Of a DNA stretch of 64,000 nucleotides, positions 33,940 through 42,513 are shown piece after piece. The position numbers were made by a program, and so were the translations under genes. The stretch is taken from contig DATMPC010000014.1 of the NCBI GenBank assembly GCA_035567895.1, positions 1 to 64,000 on the forward strand, given 5' to 3'. Every line of letters begins with the position of its first letter. The stretch's first letter is position 1. The notes under the pieces are model-generated. The model was given only the letters and a program-made list of their open reading frames with translations, was not told where the DNA came from and ran no database searches. This DNA comes from Terriglobales bacterium (lineage in GTDB: Bacteria > Acidobacteriota > Terriglobia > Terriglobales > Acidobacteriaceae).

Positions 33940-34524
33940 CTACTTGATCGGCCGTGAACCGGTGATGAGGATGTCTACCAGTCTCCTGGCGCTTTGCTGC
34001 CAGTCTCGGCCCGTCGCCACGTTGGAGACGCCGATGAGAGCCCGAAGTAGATCGAATGCGTCGAGGTCTTTGCGTATGTCGCCGCTCTTGATTGCGCGCT
34101 TCACCAGGGCGTCGATCGCTTGCTGGATCTGAGCGCGGGAACCTTCGTAGAGCTTGGAGGCGCCTCCGACGAGCGTGTTCAGTGCCGGGGCGATGATCTG
34201 CTTGGCCGCGATGTAATCGACGAAGAGCAGCATCCAGGCGCGTAGCGCTTCAACCGGGGGCATAGTCTCGGCGAACTTGCGCTCGGCTGCGGCTAGTTTT
34301 CCTACCTCAGTCCGATAAACCGCCTCGATCAGCGCATCGCGAGTAGGGAAGTGGCGATACAGGGTTCCGGCTCCGACACCGGCCTCTTTGGCGATGTCGT
34401 CCAGGCTGGCGTTCACGCCCTGGCGAGTGAATGCGTCCTTCGCCACTTCCAGAATGCGTTCGCGGTTCTGCTGTGCGTCAGCTCTCGGCTTGCGCAGGGC
34501 AGATTTTGCTTGTTTCGTAGCCAT
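33940..34524 (-). CDS. TetR-family repressor
   Basis: The 194-residue protein has a DNA-binding domain at about residues 18-65 (RERILEVAKDAFTRQGVNASLDDIA, GVGAGTLYRHFPTRDAL) and a TetR_C-type domain with LRAWMLLFVDYIAAKQ. It is divergent from the dehydrogenase operon, with two CGGAGA-N3-TCTCCG palindromes between. ATG 34524 is preferred to TTG 34527. It probably represses the operon in the absence of an electrophile or redox ligand, a role typical of regulators adjacent to SDR/AKR genes (inference). Confidence 0.87.
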   Translation of the reverse strand: MATKQAKSALRKPRADAQQNRERILEVAKDAFTRQGVNASLDDIAKEAGVGAGTLYRHFPTRDALIEAVYRTEVGKLAAAERKFAETMPPVEALRAWMLLFVDYIAAKQIIAPALNTLVGGASKLYEGSRAQIQQAIDALVKRAIKSGDIRKDLDAFDLLRALIGVSNVATGRDWQQSARRLVDILITGSRPIK

Positions 34525-34539
34525 CAAAAAAAGTTTGCA

Positions 34540-34558
34540 ACCGGAGATAGTCTCCGGT
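34540..34558. promoter_or_regulatory. TetR operator site 1
   Basis: ACCGGAGATAGTCTCCGGT, a perfect palindrome with a 3-nt centre, 16 bp upstream of the repressor start. A second, related site lies 34 bp away centre to centre. Confidence 0.7.
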
Positions 34559-34574
34559 TATCCTATTTACCGAT

Positions 34575-34591
34575 ACGGAGACACTCTCCGT
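34575..34591. promoter_or_regulatory. TetR operator site 2
   Basis: ACGGAGACACTCTCCGT, a perfect palindrome with a 3-nt centre and the same half-site core (CGGAGA) as site 1. It faces the dehydrogenase operon. Confidence 0.7.
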
Positions 34592-34667
34592 TTTAGTTGG
34601 AACACAGTGACTTGTCAATAGCAGTTCCCACTAACGTCTTCGTTTTTACCTTCGGGAGGTTAGGAAT

Positions 34668-35006
34668 ATGAATTCACTTACCCTTAATAAGTCGCCGAAG
34701 AATCTCAATCCTGATTGCGCTGATCGCATGACGATGGCGGAGCAGGAGTTGGCAGCATTCTTCGGCGCGGTGAAAGAGTTGTTCGGATCGGAGCAGGCGG
34801 AGCACTCGGCAGAAGACTGGCTGCAGGAGTTGGAAGCAAGCAATGGTCTGCCGGCTTCAGCTCGCGAATGGCGATTGATCACTAAAAGGGTTACGAAGCA
34901 GCTCGCGATTCAATTGAATGCTTCGTCCCTGTCAACTGGATCGCAAGTACTTAGTAGGAGGAACAGAATATGCGTGTTTTCGTCACAGGTGCCACAGGCT
35001 TTATAG
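34668..35006 (+). CDS. Small hypothetical protein, first gene of the TetR-controlled operon
   Basis: The 112-residue protein has no recognised family. Its first 85 residues are helical and acidic ([34 protein letters not shown]). The last 12 codons overlap the next gene in another frame. GGGAGG upstream of ATG 34668 is a good ribosome site. Position and spacing make it the first gene after the two operators. Confidence 0.55.
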   Translation: MNSLTLNKSPKNLNPDCADRMTMAEQELAAFFGAVKELFGSEQAEHSAEDWLQELEASNGLPASAREWRLITKRVTKQLAIQLNASSLSTGSQVLSRRNRICVFSSQVPQAL

Positions 35007-35881
35007 GTTCCGCAATCGTCCGGGAGCTGATCGACGCGGGCCATCAAGTGCTTGGTCTTGCTCGCTCAGATGCGGGCGCTAAATCCCTTATCGCCGCCGG
35101 TGCCCAGGTGCATCGCGGTTCGCTCGAAGATCTCGAGAGCCTGCGCAGCGGAGCGGCTGCAGCAGACGGCGTGATCCACACTGCGTTCATCCACGACTTC
35201 AACAACTACGCGCCTGCAGCCGAGGCGGATCGGCGGGCGATCGAGACGCTCGGCGCTACGCTTGCGGGCTCTGACCGCCCTTTGATCATCACTTCCGGGA
35301 CCTTGGTCGTTCAACCCAAAGGCCCTTTCGCAAAGGAGGAGGATGAACACAATCCGAGCTTTCCACGCAAATCCGAAGACGCGGCACTTGGGTTGGCAGA
35401 GCGTGGCGTGCGCGCGATGGTGGTTCGCCTTCCTCCGTCGGTGCATGGCGAAGGCGATCACGGCTTCGTTCCCGCTCTCATCGGCGTCGCGAGGGAAAAA
35501 GGTGTTTCGGCGTATGTTGGTGACGGGCTTAACCGCTGGCCCGCGGTGCACCGACTGGATGCTGCGCGCCTCTTCCGGCTCGCGCTGGAGAAAGGTTCCG
35601 CTGGAGCGCGTTATCACGGGGTCGGCGACGAAGGCGTGCCGGCTAGAGACATCGCTGATGTAATCGGCCGACAGCTAAACGTGCCCGTCGTCGCCAAGTC
35701 GCGCGAGGAAGCAGCCGACCATTTTGGCTGGATCGGACCCCTCTTTGCTATGGACGGTCCGGCTTCAAGCGTGCAAACGCAAGAACGGCTGGGATGGCGT
35801 CCGGCTGGGCCTGCGCTCATTCCCGATATCGACGCGCACTATTTCGAAACAAGTGCGTACGCGGAGCCTCTGCACAGTTAG
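34970..35881 (+). CDS. NAD-dependent epimerase/dehydratase-like SDR
   Basis: The 303-residue protein has the Rossmann start [18 protein letters not shown] (GxxGxxG), the IHTAF region, the IITSG strand and a substrate domain ([16 protein letters not shown]). It is an extended or atypical SDR. The classic YxxxK pair is not obvious, so it may be an NmrA/atypical reductase. AGGAGGAACAG precedes ATG 34970. It is second in the operon; the next gene carries the same style of ribosome site 51 bp downstream. Confidence 0.85.
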   Translation: MRVFVTGATGFIGSAIVRELIDAGHQVLGLARSDAGAKSLIAAGAQVHRGSLEDLESLRSGAAAADGVIHTAFIHDFNNYAPAAEADRRAIETLGATLAGSDRPLIITSGTLVVQPKGPFAKEEDEHNPSFPRKSEDAALGLAERGVRAMVVRLPPSVHGEGDHGFVPALIGVAREKGVSAYVGDGLNRWPAVHRLDAARLFRLALEKGSAGARYHGVGDEGVPARDIADVIGRQLNVPVVAKSREEAADHFGWIGPLFAMDGPASSVQTQERLGWRPAGPALIPDIDAHYFETSAYAEPLHS

Positions 35882-35932
35882 CATTGGCCAGATCTCATAA
35901 CCGATCGAACAGACCAAGATAGGAGAACAGAA

Positions 35933-36910
35933 ATGGTGGAAGTATTTGGGGCGACTTCGACAACGGAAGAAGTCTTGTCGGGAATCAATCTGCGCGGCAA
36001 ACGAATTCTTGTAACCGGTGTTTCAGCCGGGCTTGGAGTTGAGACTGCGCGTTCTCTTGTGGCCCACGGGGCACAAGTTGTAGGCGCGGCGCGAGATTTG
36101 GCCAAGGCTAAAGCCGCGACCTCACAGGTGCAAAAGGATGCGGCGAAGGGCAGTGGCAGCTTTGAGCTGGTTGAACTCGACCTGGCCAGTTTAAAGAGCG
36201 TTCGCGCCTGCGCCGATCGACTGCTCGAAAAAGGTGAGCCCTTCGACGTGGTCATTGCCAATGCCGGAGTTATGGCAACACCCTTTGGCCATACGGCAGA
36301 CGGCTTTGAGACCCAGTTCGGTACCAATCATCTGGGCCACTTTGTCCTCGTGAACCGGATTGCACGGCTTATCCGCGCAGGTGGGCGGCTGATCAACCTC
36401 TCCTCTGCGGGCCATCGTTATTCGAATGTCGACCTTGAGGATCCCAACTTTGAGCGGACGCCCTATGAGCCCTTCGTTGCCTATGGCCGATCGAAGACGG
36501 CGAACATCCTGTTCGCAGTTGCCTTCGACAAACGGCACCGAGGCCGTGGGGTGCGAGCTGCGGCTGTCCATCCTGGAGGCATTCAGACTGAGCTGGGACG
36601 TTACGCGGAGCCCGGCCGCATAGAAAAGGTTGTTGAAGAAATCAACCAGCAACTCGCAGCACAGGGTAAGGCGCCGTTCCAGTGGAAGACCATTCCTCAA
36701 GGAGCCGCAACTTCAGTGTGGGCCGGCGTGGTTGCAACCGCCGACGAGATCGGCGGCCGATATTGCGAGAACTGCCACGTGGGCGATATCGTGCCGGACA
36801 ACGCGACCATAACCGCCGTCAGCGAAGGCGTGCGCGGATACGCGCTCGATCCAAAAAACGCTGAGACACTCTGGAAGAAAAGCGAAGAACTCGTTGGAGA
36901 GTCCTTTTAG
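35933..36910 (+). CDS. Short-chain dehydrogenase, retinol-dehydrogenase-like
   Basis: The 325-residue classical SDR has TGVSAGLGVETARSL (nucleotide binding), NAGVMATPF, INLSSAGH with the catalytic Ser, and YGRSKTANILF with the catalytic Tyr and Lys. HPGGIQTELGRY follows. It should oxidise or reduce an alcohol/carbonyl using NAD(P). AGGAGAACAG precedes ATG 35933. It is third in the TetR-linked operon. Confidence 0.9.
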   Translation: MVEVFGATSTTEEVLSGINLRGKRILVTGVSAGLGVETARSLVAHGAQVVGAARDLAKAKAATSQVQKDAAKGSGSFELVELDLASLKSVRACADRLLEKGEPFDVVIANAGVMATPFGHTADGFETQFGTNHLGHFVLVNRIARLIRAGGRLINLSSAGHRYSNVDLEDPNFERTPYEPFVAYGRSKTANILFAVAFDKRHRGRGVRAAAVHPGGIQTELGRYAEPGRIEKVVEEINQQLAAQGKAPFQWKTIPQGAATSVWAGVVATADEIGGRYCENCHVGDIVPDNATITAVSEGVRGYALDPKNAETLWKKSEELVGESF

Positions 36911-36947
36911 GTTTCCTTATTACAAACTGATGAGCAGGAGGAACGAA

Positions 36948-37076
36948 ATGATTGAACAGACTGATCTCGCCGGCAGCTTCACGCTCCCTGGCACATCTAT
37001 GAGCGTGAACCGCATGGATTATGGCGCAATGCAGAGCGGAAATTCGCTCAGGCCATGCCGCCTGTCGAAGGGTTGA
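36948..37076 (+). pseudogene. N-terminal relic of an aldo/keto reductase
   Basis: After a strong AGGAGGAACGA site, ATG 36948 encodes TDLAGSFTLPGTSMSVNRMD then YGAMQ, the start of the aldo/keto reductase barrel. After this it runs into unrelated sequence and stops at 37076. This was the fourth gene of the dehydrogenase operon and has lost all but its first 29 or so codons. The repeat text beyond 37090 suggests how it was cut. Confidence 0.72.
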
Positions 37077-37089
37077 TTGCGACTACGGT

Positions 37090-37205
37090 GCCGGCTGTTT
37101 GGTGCTGGCGTGGGAGAGTGCTGCACCCCCAGTTTGGCTACCGCCAACCAAGACAACAAATGTTTGATCCGAAGGGGCCGCCACCCGTCCGCCCATGTCG
37201 GGACT
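37090..37205. repeat. Diverged interspersed repeat text
   Basis: GGTGCTGGCGTGGGAGAGTG, GCACCCCCAGTTTGGCTACC and GGGGCCGCCACCCGTCCG are diverged forms of the blocks at 7600-7680 and 23280-23360. The stretch separates the reductase relic from the oxidoreductase gene. Confidence 0.5.
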
Positions 37206-37238
37206 ACTTCTTCAATCTCGGCAGTTGCATACCGCGTG

Positions 37239-39416
37239 CTATGTAGCCGCAGCCTTCTGATCCGGCATGCCATTCGGAACCAGCGGCATCGCGCGTAGAC
37301 GCTTGCTAGTGGCGTTGAAGATGGCGTTTGCCACCGCCGGAGCCAGTCCGACGATGGGTGTCTCGCCGGCGCCGAATGGCTGCACGTCCTTGCGGTTAAT
37401 AATCTCTACTTCGATCGAAGGCAGATCGCGAAAGCGCGGTACGCGATACGACGAGAAGTGCGGATTCAGCACGCGTCCGTTCGCAAAGTGCACATTCTCG
37501 AACAACGCTCCACCGATACCTTGAACAATCGCTCCCTCGATCTGGTTTCGCAGGCCATTCGGATTCACCACTGGCCCGCAGTCCCAAGCCTCAACCACAC
37601 GCTCGATCCGCACGGCCCGGCTCTTTGGATCGACGGCCAGTTCCGCGCACGTAGCCACGTATCCGCCTTTGTCGAATCCCCCAGCGATGCCAAAGCCGCG
37701 TGATGTTGAGGCCTTCTGTTGTCCCCATCCGAAGCGTTTAGCGGCGGCTTCAAACACCGCGCGCAAACGAGGATCGTTGATGTTCTTCAAGCGAAATTCG
37801 AGCGGATCCATACCAATCGCATGCGCCAGTTCGTCCATGGCGCTCTCACGCGCGAAGTGGTTGGCGGTCGCGGCCAAGCCGCGGTAGGAGCCCTGACGTA
37901 AAGGCGGCATCTGCGTTGGGTGATACTGAATCCTTTGGTGCGCGACGTTATAGAGCGTGTTGATAGCCGCCGGACCGGAGTTGTAGTTGTGGAACTCCCA
38001 GGCGACCAGCGTGCCGTCGGTGCGCGCACCGGCGCGAACGTCAATCACACCTGCCGGGCGAAAGTACGCCCAGGTAAATTCCTCTTCCCGAGTCCACTGC
38101 AACTTTACCGGCTTTCCAACGGCTTTTGCCAGACGCGCCGCTTCCACGGCGCACTCTCCCGTGTGCTTCCCGCCATATCCCGATCCCGTATCGGGAACAA
38201 TGACGCGCACATTCTTCTCGGGAATGTGAAAGGCCTGCGCCAACTCATCACGAACTGCAAATGGACGCTGCGTACCGGTCCACACCGTTAACTTATCGCC
38301 ATTCCATTCAGCGACGGCCGCCCGTGGCTCGAGCGGCGCATGTTGGATATACGCCACCGTGTACGTGCTCTCAATCTTCTTGTCTGCCGACGCCATGCCG
38401 CTTTCGACCGAGCCCGTCTCGTGTGAGTTAGAACGGCCTCCGCCTTCTCTGGCCTCTGACGTTCCGCCAGTCTTTGCGCGAAGGGAATCGTAGAGCTCCA
38501 TCTCCGAGATTTGTGGCGGAGTGTTCCACTGCGCCTTGATCGCGGAAAGAGCGCGAGTTGCAGTGATGGAATCGGGTGCGACAACGCCAACGAAATCTCC
38601 ATCGTGCACCACAGTTACGTCAGGGATTCGCTGGGCTTCGACTGGCGCAGTATCAAGGGAAGCGAGTGTGCTGTGAAGGCCTGATGGACGCAGTACCTTG
38701 CCATACAGCATTCCAGGTCGTGCCAGGTCTGACGTGTACTTGTGCCCTCCTGTGACGAATTCGCGGCCGCCAACTTTCGCTACTGGAGTTCCGGCAACTT
38801 TCCATTGCTCCGGAGGCGCAAGCGGCGGATCGTCAGGGATGAGCTTCACTAGCTGCTGTCCCAGCAGAAGCTCTCCGTAACGGATCGAACGATTGTCCGA
38901 CGTATTTTTGATCGCCCCGTCGGCGACGACGAGCTGTGTGCGATTCACTCCGAGCCGCTCAGCCGCTTTGTCAATCAACAAATCCCGGGCCGCAGCGGAG
39001 ATATTGCGCAGCTCGGTTCCCATTTGCGGAGTTGTTCGGCTGCCAAAAGTGCCCATGTCAAAGGGGCACAGCTCCGTGTCGGCCATCACCATGGCGATCG
39101 TGCTCACCGGAACGCGCAGCTCTTCAGCCACCTGCTGAGCGAGGGAGGTGCGGATGTTCTGTCCCATTTCGGTCTTACCGGTGAAAACGGTCACGCTGTT
39201 GTCGGCGCCGATGTGAATCCAGGAAGCAATGTCGTGCGGAGTACGGTCAGCTTCATTGCCGGCAGTGCGGGCGCCGGACTCCTGCATAGCGCGGGCATCC
39301 ACGGTGCAGACCAGCAGTCCTGCGCCAACGAGCTTTAATAGTTCGCGGCGGCTCAGAACGAAGCTATGTTGGACGCGGTCAGGTGACTGTTGCAGGAGCT
39401 CGTTATCAAAGCTCAT
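37239..39416 (-). CDS. Xanthine-dehydrogenase-family molybdopterin-binding subunit, Tat-exported
   Basis: The 725-residue protein starts with a Tat-like signal (SRRELLKLVGAGLLV, residues 22-36). It carries GTFGSRTTPQMG, ARPGMLYGKVLRPSG, HAPLEPRAAVAEW, PDTGSGYGGKHTGECAVEAA and RQGSYRGLAATANHFARESA. GAGETPIVGLAPAVANA holds the catalytic glutamate near residue 690. It resembles the IorB/aldehyde-dehydrogenase large subunits that use a molybdenum cofactor and pass electrons to the [2Fe-2S] subunit. Its start overlaps the end of the small-subunit gene by 4 bp. The Tat signal places the complex in the periplasm. Confidence 0.92.
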   Translation of the reverse strand: MSFDNELLQQSPDRVQHSFVLSRRELLKLVGAGLLVCTVDARAMQESGARTAGNEADRTPHDIASWIHIGADNSVTVFTGKTEMGQNIRTSLAQQVAEELRVPVSTIAMVMADTELCPFDMGTFGSRTTPQMGTELRNISAAARDLLIDKAAERLGVNRTQLVVADGAIKNTSDNRSIRYGELLLGQQLVKLIPDDPPLAPPEQWKVAGTPVAKVGGREFVTGGHKYTSDLARPGMLYGKVLRPSGLHSTLASLDTAPVEAQRIPDVTVVHDGDFVGVVAPDSITATRALSAIKAQWNTPPQISEMELYDSLRAKTGGTSEAREGGGRSNSHETGSVESGMASADKKIESTYTVAYIQHAPLEPRAAVAEWNGDKLTVWTGTQRPFAVRDELAQAFHIPEKNVRVIVPDTGSGYGGKHTGECAVEAARLAKAVGKPVKLQWTREEEFTWAYFRPAGVIDVRAGARTDGTLVAWEFHNYNSGPAAINTLYNVAHQRIQYHPTQMPPLRQGSYRGLAATANHFARESAMDELAHAIGMDPLEFRLKNINDPRLRAVFEAAAKRFGWGQQKASTSRGFGIAGGFDKGGYVATCAELAVDPKSRAVRIERVVEAWDCGPVVNPNGLRNQIEGAIVQGIGGALFENVHFANGRVLNPHFSSYRVPRFRDLPSIEVEIINRKDVQPFGAGETPIVGLAPAVANAIFNATSKRLRAMPLVPNGMPDQKAAAT

Positions 39417-39925
39417 CGTGAACCTCCTGCAGTTCCGGAACCTGAGATCGAAGATTTGGTGTGCATCTGTTCGCTGGCGGCGCGTCTGACCGCCGCAACA
39501 ATCCGCGCATAGGTTCCACAGCGGCAGATGTTGCCATTCATGCCGCGAATGATCTCGTCATGGCTGGGTTTGGGATTCGAAGCAAGTAATCCAACCGCAG
39601 ACATGATCATGCCTGGCGCGCAGTAGGCGCACTGGAACGCTTCTTCATCGAGGAACGCTTGCTGTACCCGGTGTAAACGGCCATTGCTCTCCAGACCTTC
39701 GATGGTTGTAATCTTGCGGCCAGCGGCGGAGGCGGCGAGCGTGTGGCACGAACGCACAGGCCGCCCATCAAGCAGCACCGTGCATGCGCCGCACTGGCCC
39801 TCCCCGCAGCCATACTTCGTGCCTGTGAGATTCAATCGATCGCGCAGGAGATAGAGCAGCATCTCATCATCTCCCACCTGCACATGATAGTCAGCGCCAT
39901 TGACGTGAAAGAGGATCTTCGCCAT
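39413..39925 (-). CDS. [2Fe-2S] subunit of the molybdopterin oxidoreductase
   Basis: The 170-residue protein has the plant-type cluster motif KYGCGEGQCGACTVLLDG, then SCHTLA, and a C-terminal helical cluster domain (QCAYCAPGMIMSA, GNICRCGTYARI). It passes electrons from the molybdenum subunit. ATG 39925 follows GGAGGTGCGCG and is preferred over a start at 39985. There is no signal of its own, so it is probably exported as a complex with the Tat-bearing large subunit. It is the first gene of the pair. Confidence 0.93.
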   Translation of the reverse strand: MAKILFHVNGADYHVQVGDDEMLLYLLRDRLNLTGTKYGCGEGQCGACTVLLDGRPVRSCHTLAASAAGRKITTIEGLESNGRLHRVQQAFLDEEAFQCAYCAPGMIMSAVGLLASNPKPSHDEIIRGMNGNICRCGTYARIVAAVRRAASEQMHTKSSISGSGTAGGSR

Positions 39926-39987
39926 CGCGCACCTCCGGCAAATATTGTCGCCCAAGCAGCGAATCGCTGCAGACCGTTTGATCAATT

Positions 39988-40437
39988 TCAGCTGGGTGTA
40001 CCCACGTCAGGATCGCGCTTCATGTAGAACTTGCGCTCGTCCTCGCGCACAATGCGGAAGCCGAGCCGCTCGTAGAGCCGTACAGCAGGGTTGATCTTCA
40101 CCACATTAAGACGCACCGCCCGATTCGTCTGATTGGCTTCGCCAATCAGGCGATGGATCATATCAGTCCCAATCCCCCTCCGCTGAAAGGGTCCATCCAC
40201 AAAGAGCTGCGCGAGGAAGATCGCATCATCCTCTATGAAGCTTTGTAACCACCCTATATCGGAACTATCGAGGGCAATGATGCGGACCTGGGTCGCCTGC
40301 CATTGCTCCTGGAAGCTGGCTTCCTGAGAAGCTTGATTAAGACGCAGCTCCTCGATGATCGTTTTCATTCCGGCAAAGTAGAGACGTTTGCAGTAATCGA
40401 AGTCCCGCGTCCCGGCAGGACGAAGCGCAATCCGCAT
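39988..40437 (-). CDS. GNAT-family N-acetyltransferase
   Basis: The 149-residue protein has an N-terminal ALRPAGTRDFDYCKRLYFAGM, the acetyl-CoA loop QRRGIGTDMIHRLI and the C-terminal NPAVRLYERLGFRIV, all typical GNAT motifs. The acceptor is unknown. GGAAGA before ATG 40437 supports that start over TTG 40443. It lies 62 bp upstream of the small-subunit start, same strand. Confidence 0.87.
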   Translation of the reverse strand: MRIALRPAGTRDFDYCKRLYFAGMKTIIEELRLNQASQEASFQEQWQATQVRIIALDSSDIGWLQSFIEDDAIFLAQLFVDGPFQRRGIGTDMIHRLIGEANQTNRAVRLNVVKINPAVRLYERLGFRIVREDERKFYMKRDPDVGTPS

Positions 40438-40503
40438 AGCCAATTATCTTCCGGGTTTAGAAGGCGCGGGTCTCGCGAGGCGTCCTGGCGTGAATTTACG
40501 TTG

Positions 40504-40678
40504 TTAAAGAAGCAAAGGACAGGCAGACTTGGGGCCGGGTATCACGGCACTGGCCTCTAAGGAATACAGGCTCTCAGACCCGGAGGTATTTACTGCCGTC
40601 AAAACGTAATAGTAAGTTTCGCCGGGCTCCACAACATTGTCATTCCACGCGGTCGGCGAAATTAACAAGCTGTTGAGT
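40504..40678 (-). pseudogene. Fibronectin type III domain relic
   Basis: The minus strand reads WNDNVVEPGETYYYVLTAVN followed by TSGSESLYSLEASAVIPG and a stop at 40504. This is the last strands of an FN3 domain. No start or upstream domain is present, because the oxidoreductase fragment begins at once on the other side. It is a remnant of a larger secreted protein. Confidence 0.6.
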
Positions 40679-40687
40679 TTGTTGTAA

Positions 40688-41420
40688 GCCGGCCGCCATC
40701 AACACTTTCTATAACGTCGCGAACCAGAAGATTCAGTTCCATCCGGCATCGGCGCCACCCTTGCGTCAAGGCTCCTATCGCGGTTTGGCGGCCACCGCCA
40801 ATCACTTCGCACGCGAGAGTGCCATGGACGAAATCGCGCATGCGATCGGCGTGAATCCACTGCAGTTTCGCTTGAAGAACATTACCGATCCTCGCTTGCG
40901 CGCGGTTTTTGAAAGCGCGGCGAAGCGCTTCGGTTGGGGACAACAGAAATCTTCGGCATCACGCGGCTTCGGCATCGCCGGCGGATTCGAGAAAGGCGGA
41001 TACGTCGCTACTTGCGCCGAGGTGGCCGTCGATCCGGAGAGCCGCTCCGTGCGCATCTCGCGTGTGGTCGAGGCCTGGGACTGCGGGCCGGTGGTGAATC
41101 CTAATGGTTTGAGAAACCAGATTGAAGGTGCGATTGTCCAAGGCATCGGTGGAGCTCTGTTTGAGGATGTGCACTTTGCCAACGGACGTGTGCTGAATCC
41201 GCACTTTTCTTCCTACCGCGTGCCCCGCTTCCGCGACCTTCCGGCGATCGAAGTTGAGATCATTAACCGCAAGGACGTGCCACCGTTTGGGGCGGGCGAG
41301 ACGCCGATCGTTGGCCTGGCTCCCGCCGTAGCAAACGCCATCTTCAATGCCACCGGTACGCGTTTACGTGCAATGCCGCTGGTTCCAAATGGTATGCCAG
41401 AGAAGAAGACCGCTAGCTAA
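40688..41420 (+). pseudogene. Inverted, 5'-truncated duplicate of the molybdopterin subunit gene
   Basis: The frame begins in mid-gene with AAINTFYNVANQKIQFHP and runs to a normal end (GAGETPIVGLAPAVANAIFN, stop at 41420). It covers about the last 240 codons of the gene at 37239 and is very similar in protein sequence, but lies in the opposite orientation. There is no Tat signal, no first half and no ribosome site. The first ATG (40824) lies well inside the domain, so it cannot encode a working subunit. Confidence 0.85.
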
Positions 41421-41710
41421 ATAACCTGACGAATCACGCCAGCTGCCCTACGCGGTGCCCGCAGTCGAGGTGTCAGTGAATCCTCAAGTGATGGTGGCCA
41501 GAGAGGGAATCGAACCGCCGCCAGCCTTTTCAGGACTGTAGTCACCCGGACTCATCTTGTGGATGATGTATCGCTTTAGCTCCGCGAATCGCACCAATTG
41601 TGGTGCCGTTTTATAGGCTCACCAGGGGAGTCGGGAGATAACGGGGCGTCGCCTCCATCAGGCGCATTACCGTGCGCCATTGAAGCAGAGCTTTCGGTAC
41701 CATTCCGTGA
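41421..41710. other. Intergenic region with a tRNA 3'-end fragment
   Basis: Apart from the 23-nt tRNA-like fragment at 41492-41514 no feature is supported. It separates the duplicated oxidoreductase fragment from the sigma-54 island and could mark an integration border. Confidence 0.4.
41492..41514 (-). other. tRNA 3'-end fragment (possible attachment-site remnant)
   Basis: The minus strand reads TTCGATT (T-loop), CCCTC (T-stem), TCTGGCC (acceptor), A, CCA: the last 23 nt of a tRNA. The other T-stem strand upstream does not pair and no anticodon arm follows, so it is not a whole tRNA. Such ends are left by tRNA-targeting integrases. Confidence 0.45.
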
Positions 41711-42250
41711 TCACCGGTTAACTCGACATGCCGGCATCTGGGTCTCGCGATGTCGTACCCACGCAGCCGCGATCTGCAGAAGAGCTTGCGCCCGAGCTTC
41801 CCGAACCTTCTCAACTGAGTAGCCCAGAAGCACCCCGCACTCAAGGTCAGACATTCGTTCGAGAACAGACATCACGAAGACAAACCGCTCGAAGTCATCA
41901 AGCGCCAGCACGTGACAGAGATCGGAGTCTATGAGAGTTCGCGCGCGCTTGCAGACTGAATCGGTAGCTGACAAAGATGCGCTCTCAGCGTCTGGATGAG
42001 GCTTCAATGCGCGGATAGCGTTTTGGATGATCGTGCGCCGCGCCCATTTATGCGCCCACACCTTGAATGCCTGGTTCGCCTGAACAGTCTCCTCGATACC
42101 AGCTATGAAGCATTGCTCTGCTTTGTCGTGATCGCCTGTCAGCAACAAGGCAAGCAGGTAGAGGCTGGCCATGTTCTCCTGAAAGATCCTTTGGAAGTCT
42201 TCGACGACCGCGTACTCATGTATTTCGACCTTCCCATTCTGGTGCTTCAT
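41711..42250 (-). CDS. ECF-type sigma-factor-like protein
   Basis: The 179-residue protein has an ECF-like region 2 (FQRIFQENMASLYLLALLLTGD) and region 4 (LALDDFERFVFVMSVLERMSDLECGVLLGYSVEKVREARAQAL). Region 2.3-2.4 is degenerate, so it may be a divergent sigma factor or a decoy regulator. GGAGGTGGCACG precedes ATG 42250. The frame extends to 42307, but that start lies within the sigma-54 promoter itself and cannot be in the transcript. It stands 47 bp behind a sigma-54 promoter. Confidence 0.7.
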   Translation of the reverse strand: MKHQNGKVEIHEYAVVEDFQRIFQENMASLYLLALLLTGDHDKAEQCFIAGIEETVQANQAFKVWAHKWARRTIIQNAIRALKPHPDAESASLSATDSVCKRARTLIDSDLCHVLALDDFERFVFVMSVLERMSDLECGVLLGYSVEKVREARAQALLQIAAAWVRHRETQMPACRVNR

Positions 42251-42296
42251 CGTGCCACCTCCTCGAGGTGCCGGCGTAGCTCTATACATGGATAAG

Positions 42297-42311
42297 GCAA
42301 AACGCATGCCA
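42297..42311 (-). promoter_or_regulatory. Sigma-54 promoter P1
   Basis: TGGCATGCGTTTTGC: GG and GC separated by exactly 10 bp, preceded by TT, matching the -24/-12 class. It drives the ECF-like gene; the palindrome at 42381 is 70 bp upstream. Confidence 0.82.
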
Positions 42312-42380
42312 AACTTCGCGTCTGTAAGTGAATGAATTTGCAGTGCAGGGAATACGAGGCAGCACTCAAAGAGCCGAAAG

Positions 42381-42391
42381 TGCCGACGGCA
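42381..42391. promoter_or_regulatory. Activator site (UAS) for P1
   Basis: Palindrome TGCCGACGGCA, identical to the site at 44004. It lies about 70 bp from P1, with an AATGAATTT tract in between that could assist DNA bending. Confidence 0.72.
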
Positions 42392-42394
42392 GAA

Positions 42395-42513
42395 TCGACA
42401 GCCAGACTCGATGAAATGTTCGCGTTGCCGTCGCCCGATTGGGGCTCCGCGGATGAGGTGATTGGGATAACCAACATTAATGCAGCCAGAATGACTATCG
42501 ACTTCCTTTTCAT
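42395..42513 (-). pseudogene. 5' relic of a secreted LTxxQ-type gene
   Basis: ATG 42513, overlapping the RsbW-like stop codon (ATGA), encodes a signal peptide ending VIPITSSAEPQSGDGNAN. This matches the start of the protein at 46254 (IPITSSAQTKSGNSNTN). After about 38 codons the sequence becomes the P1 promoter cassette. The gene was truncated when the promoter module was placed here; a short secreted peptide could still be made. Confidence 0.6.

Noticed and set aside
41440-41600. Complete tRNA gene on the minus strand
   Set aside because: Only the T-loop, one T-stem strand and the acceptor 3' end are present; the T-stem does not pair and no anticodon arm is found.
42251-42307. Upstream extension of the ECF-like protein to 42307
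   Set aside because: That start codon lies within the sigma-54 promoter, upstream of the expected transcription start; ATG 42250 has a strong ribosome site.
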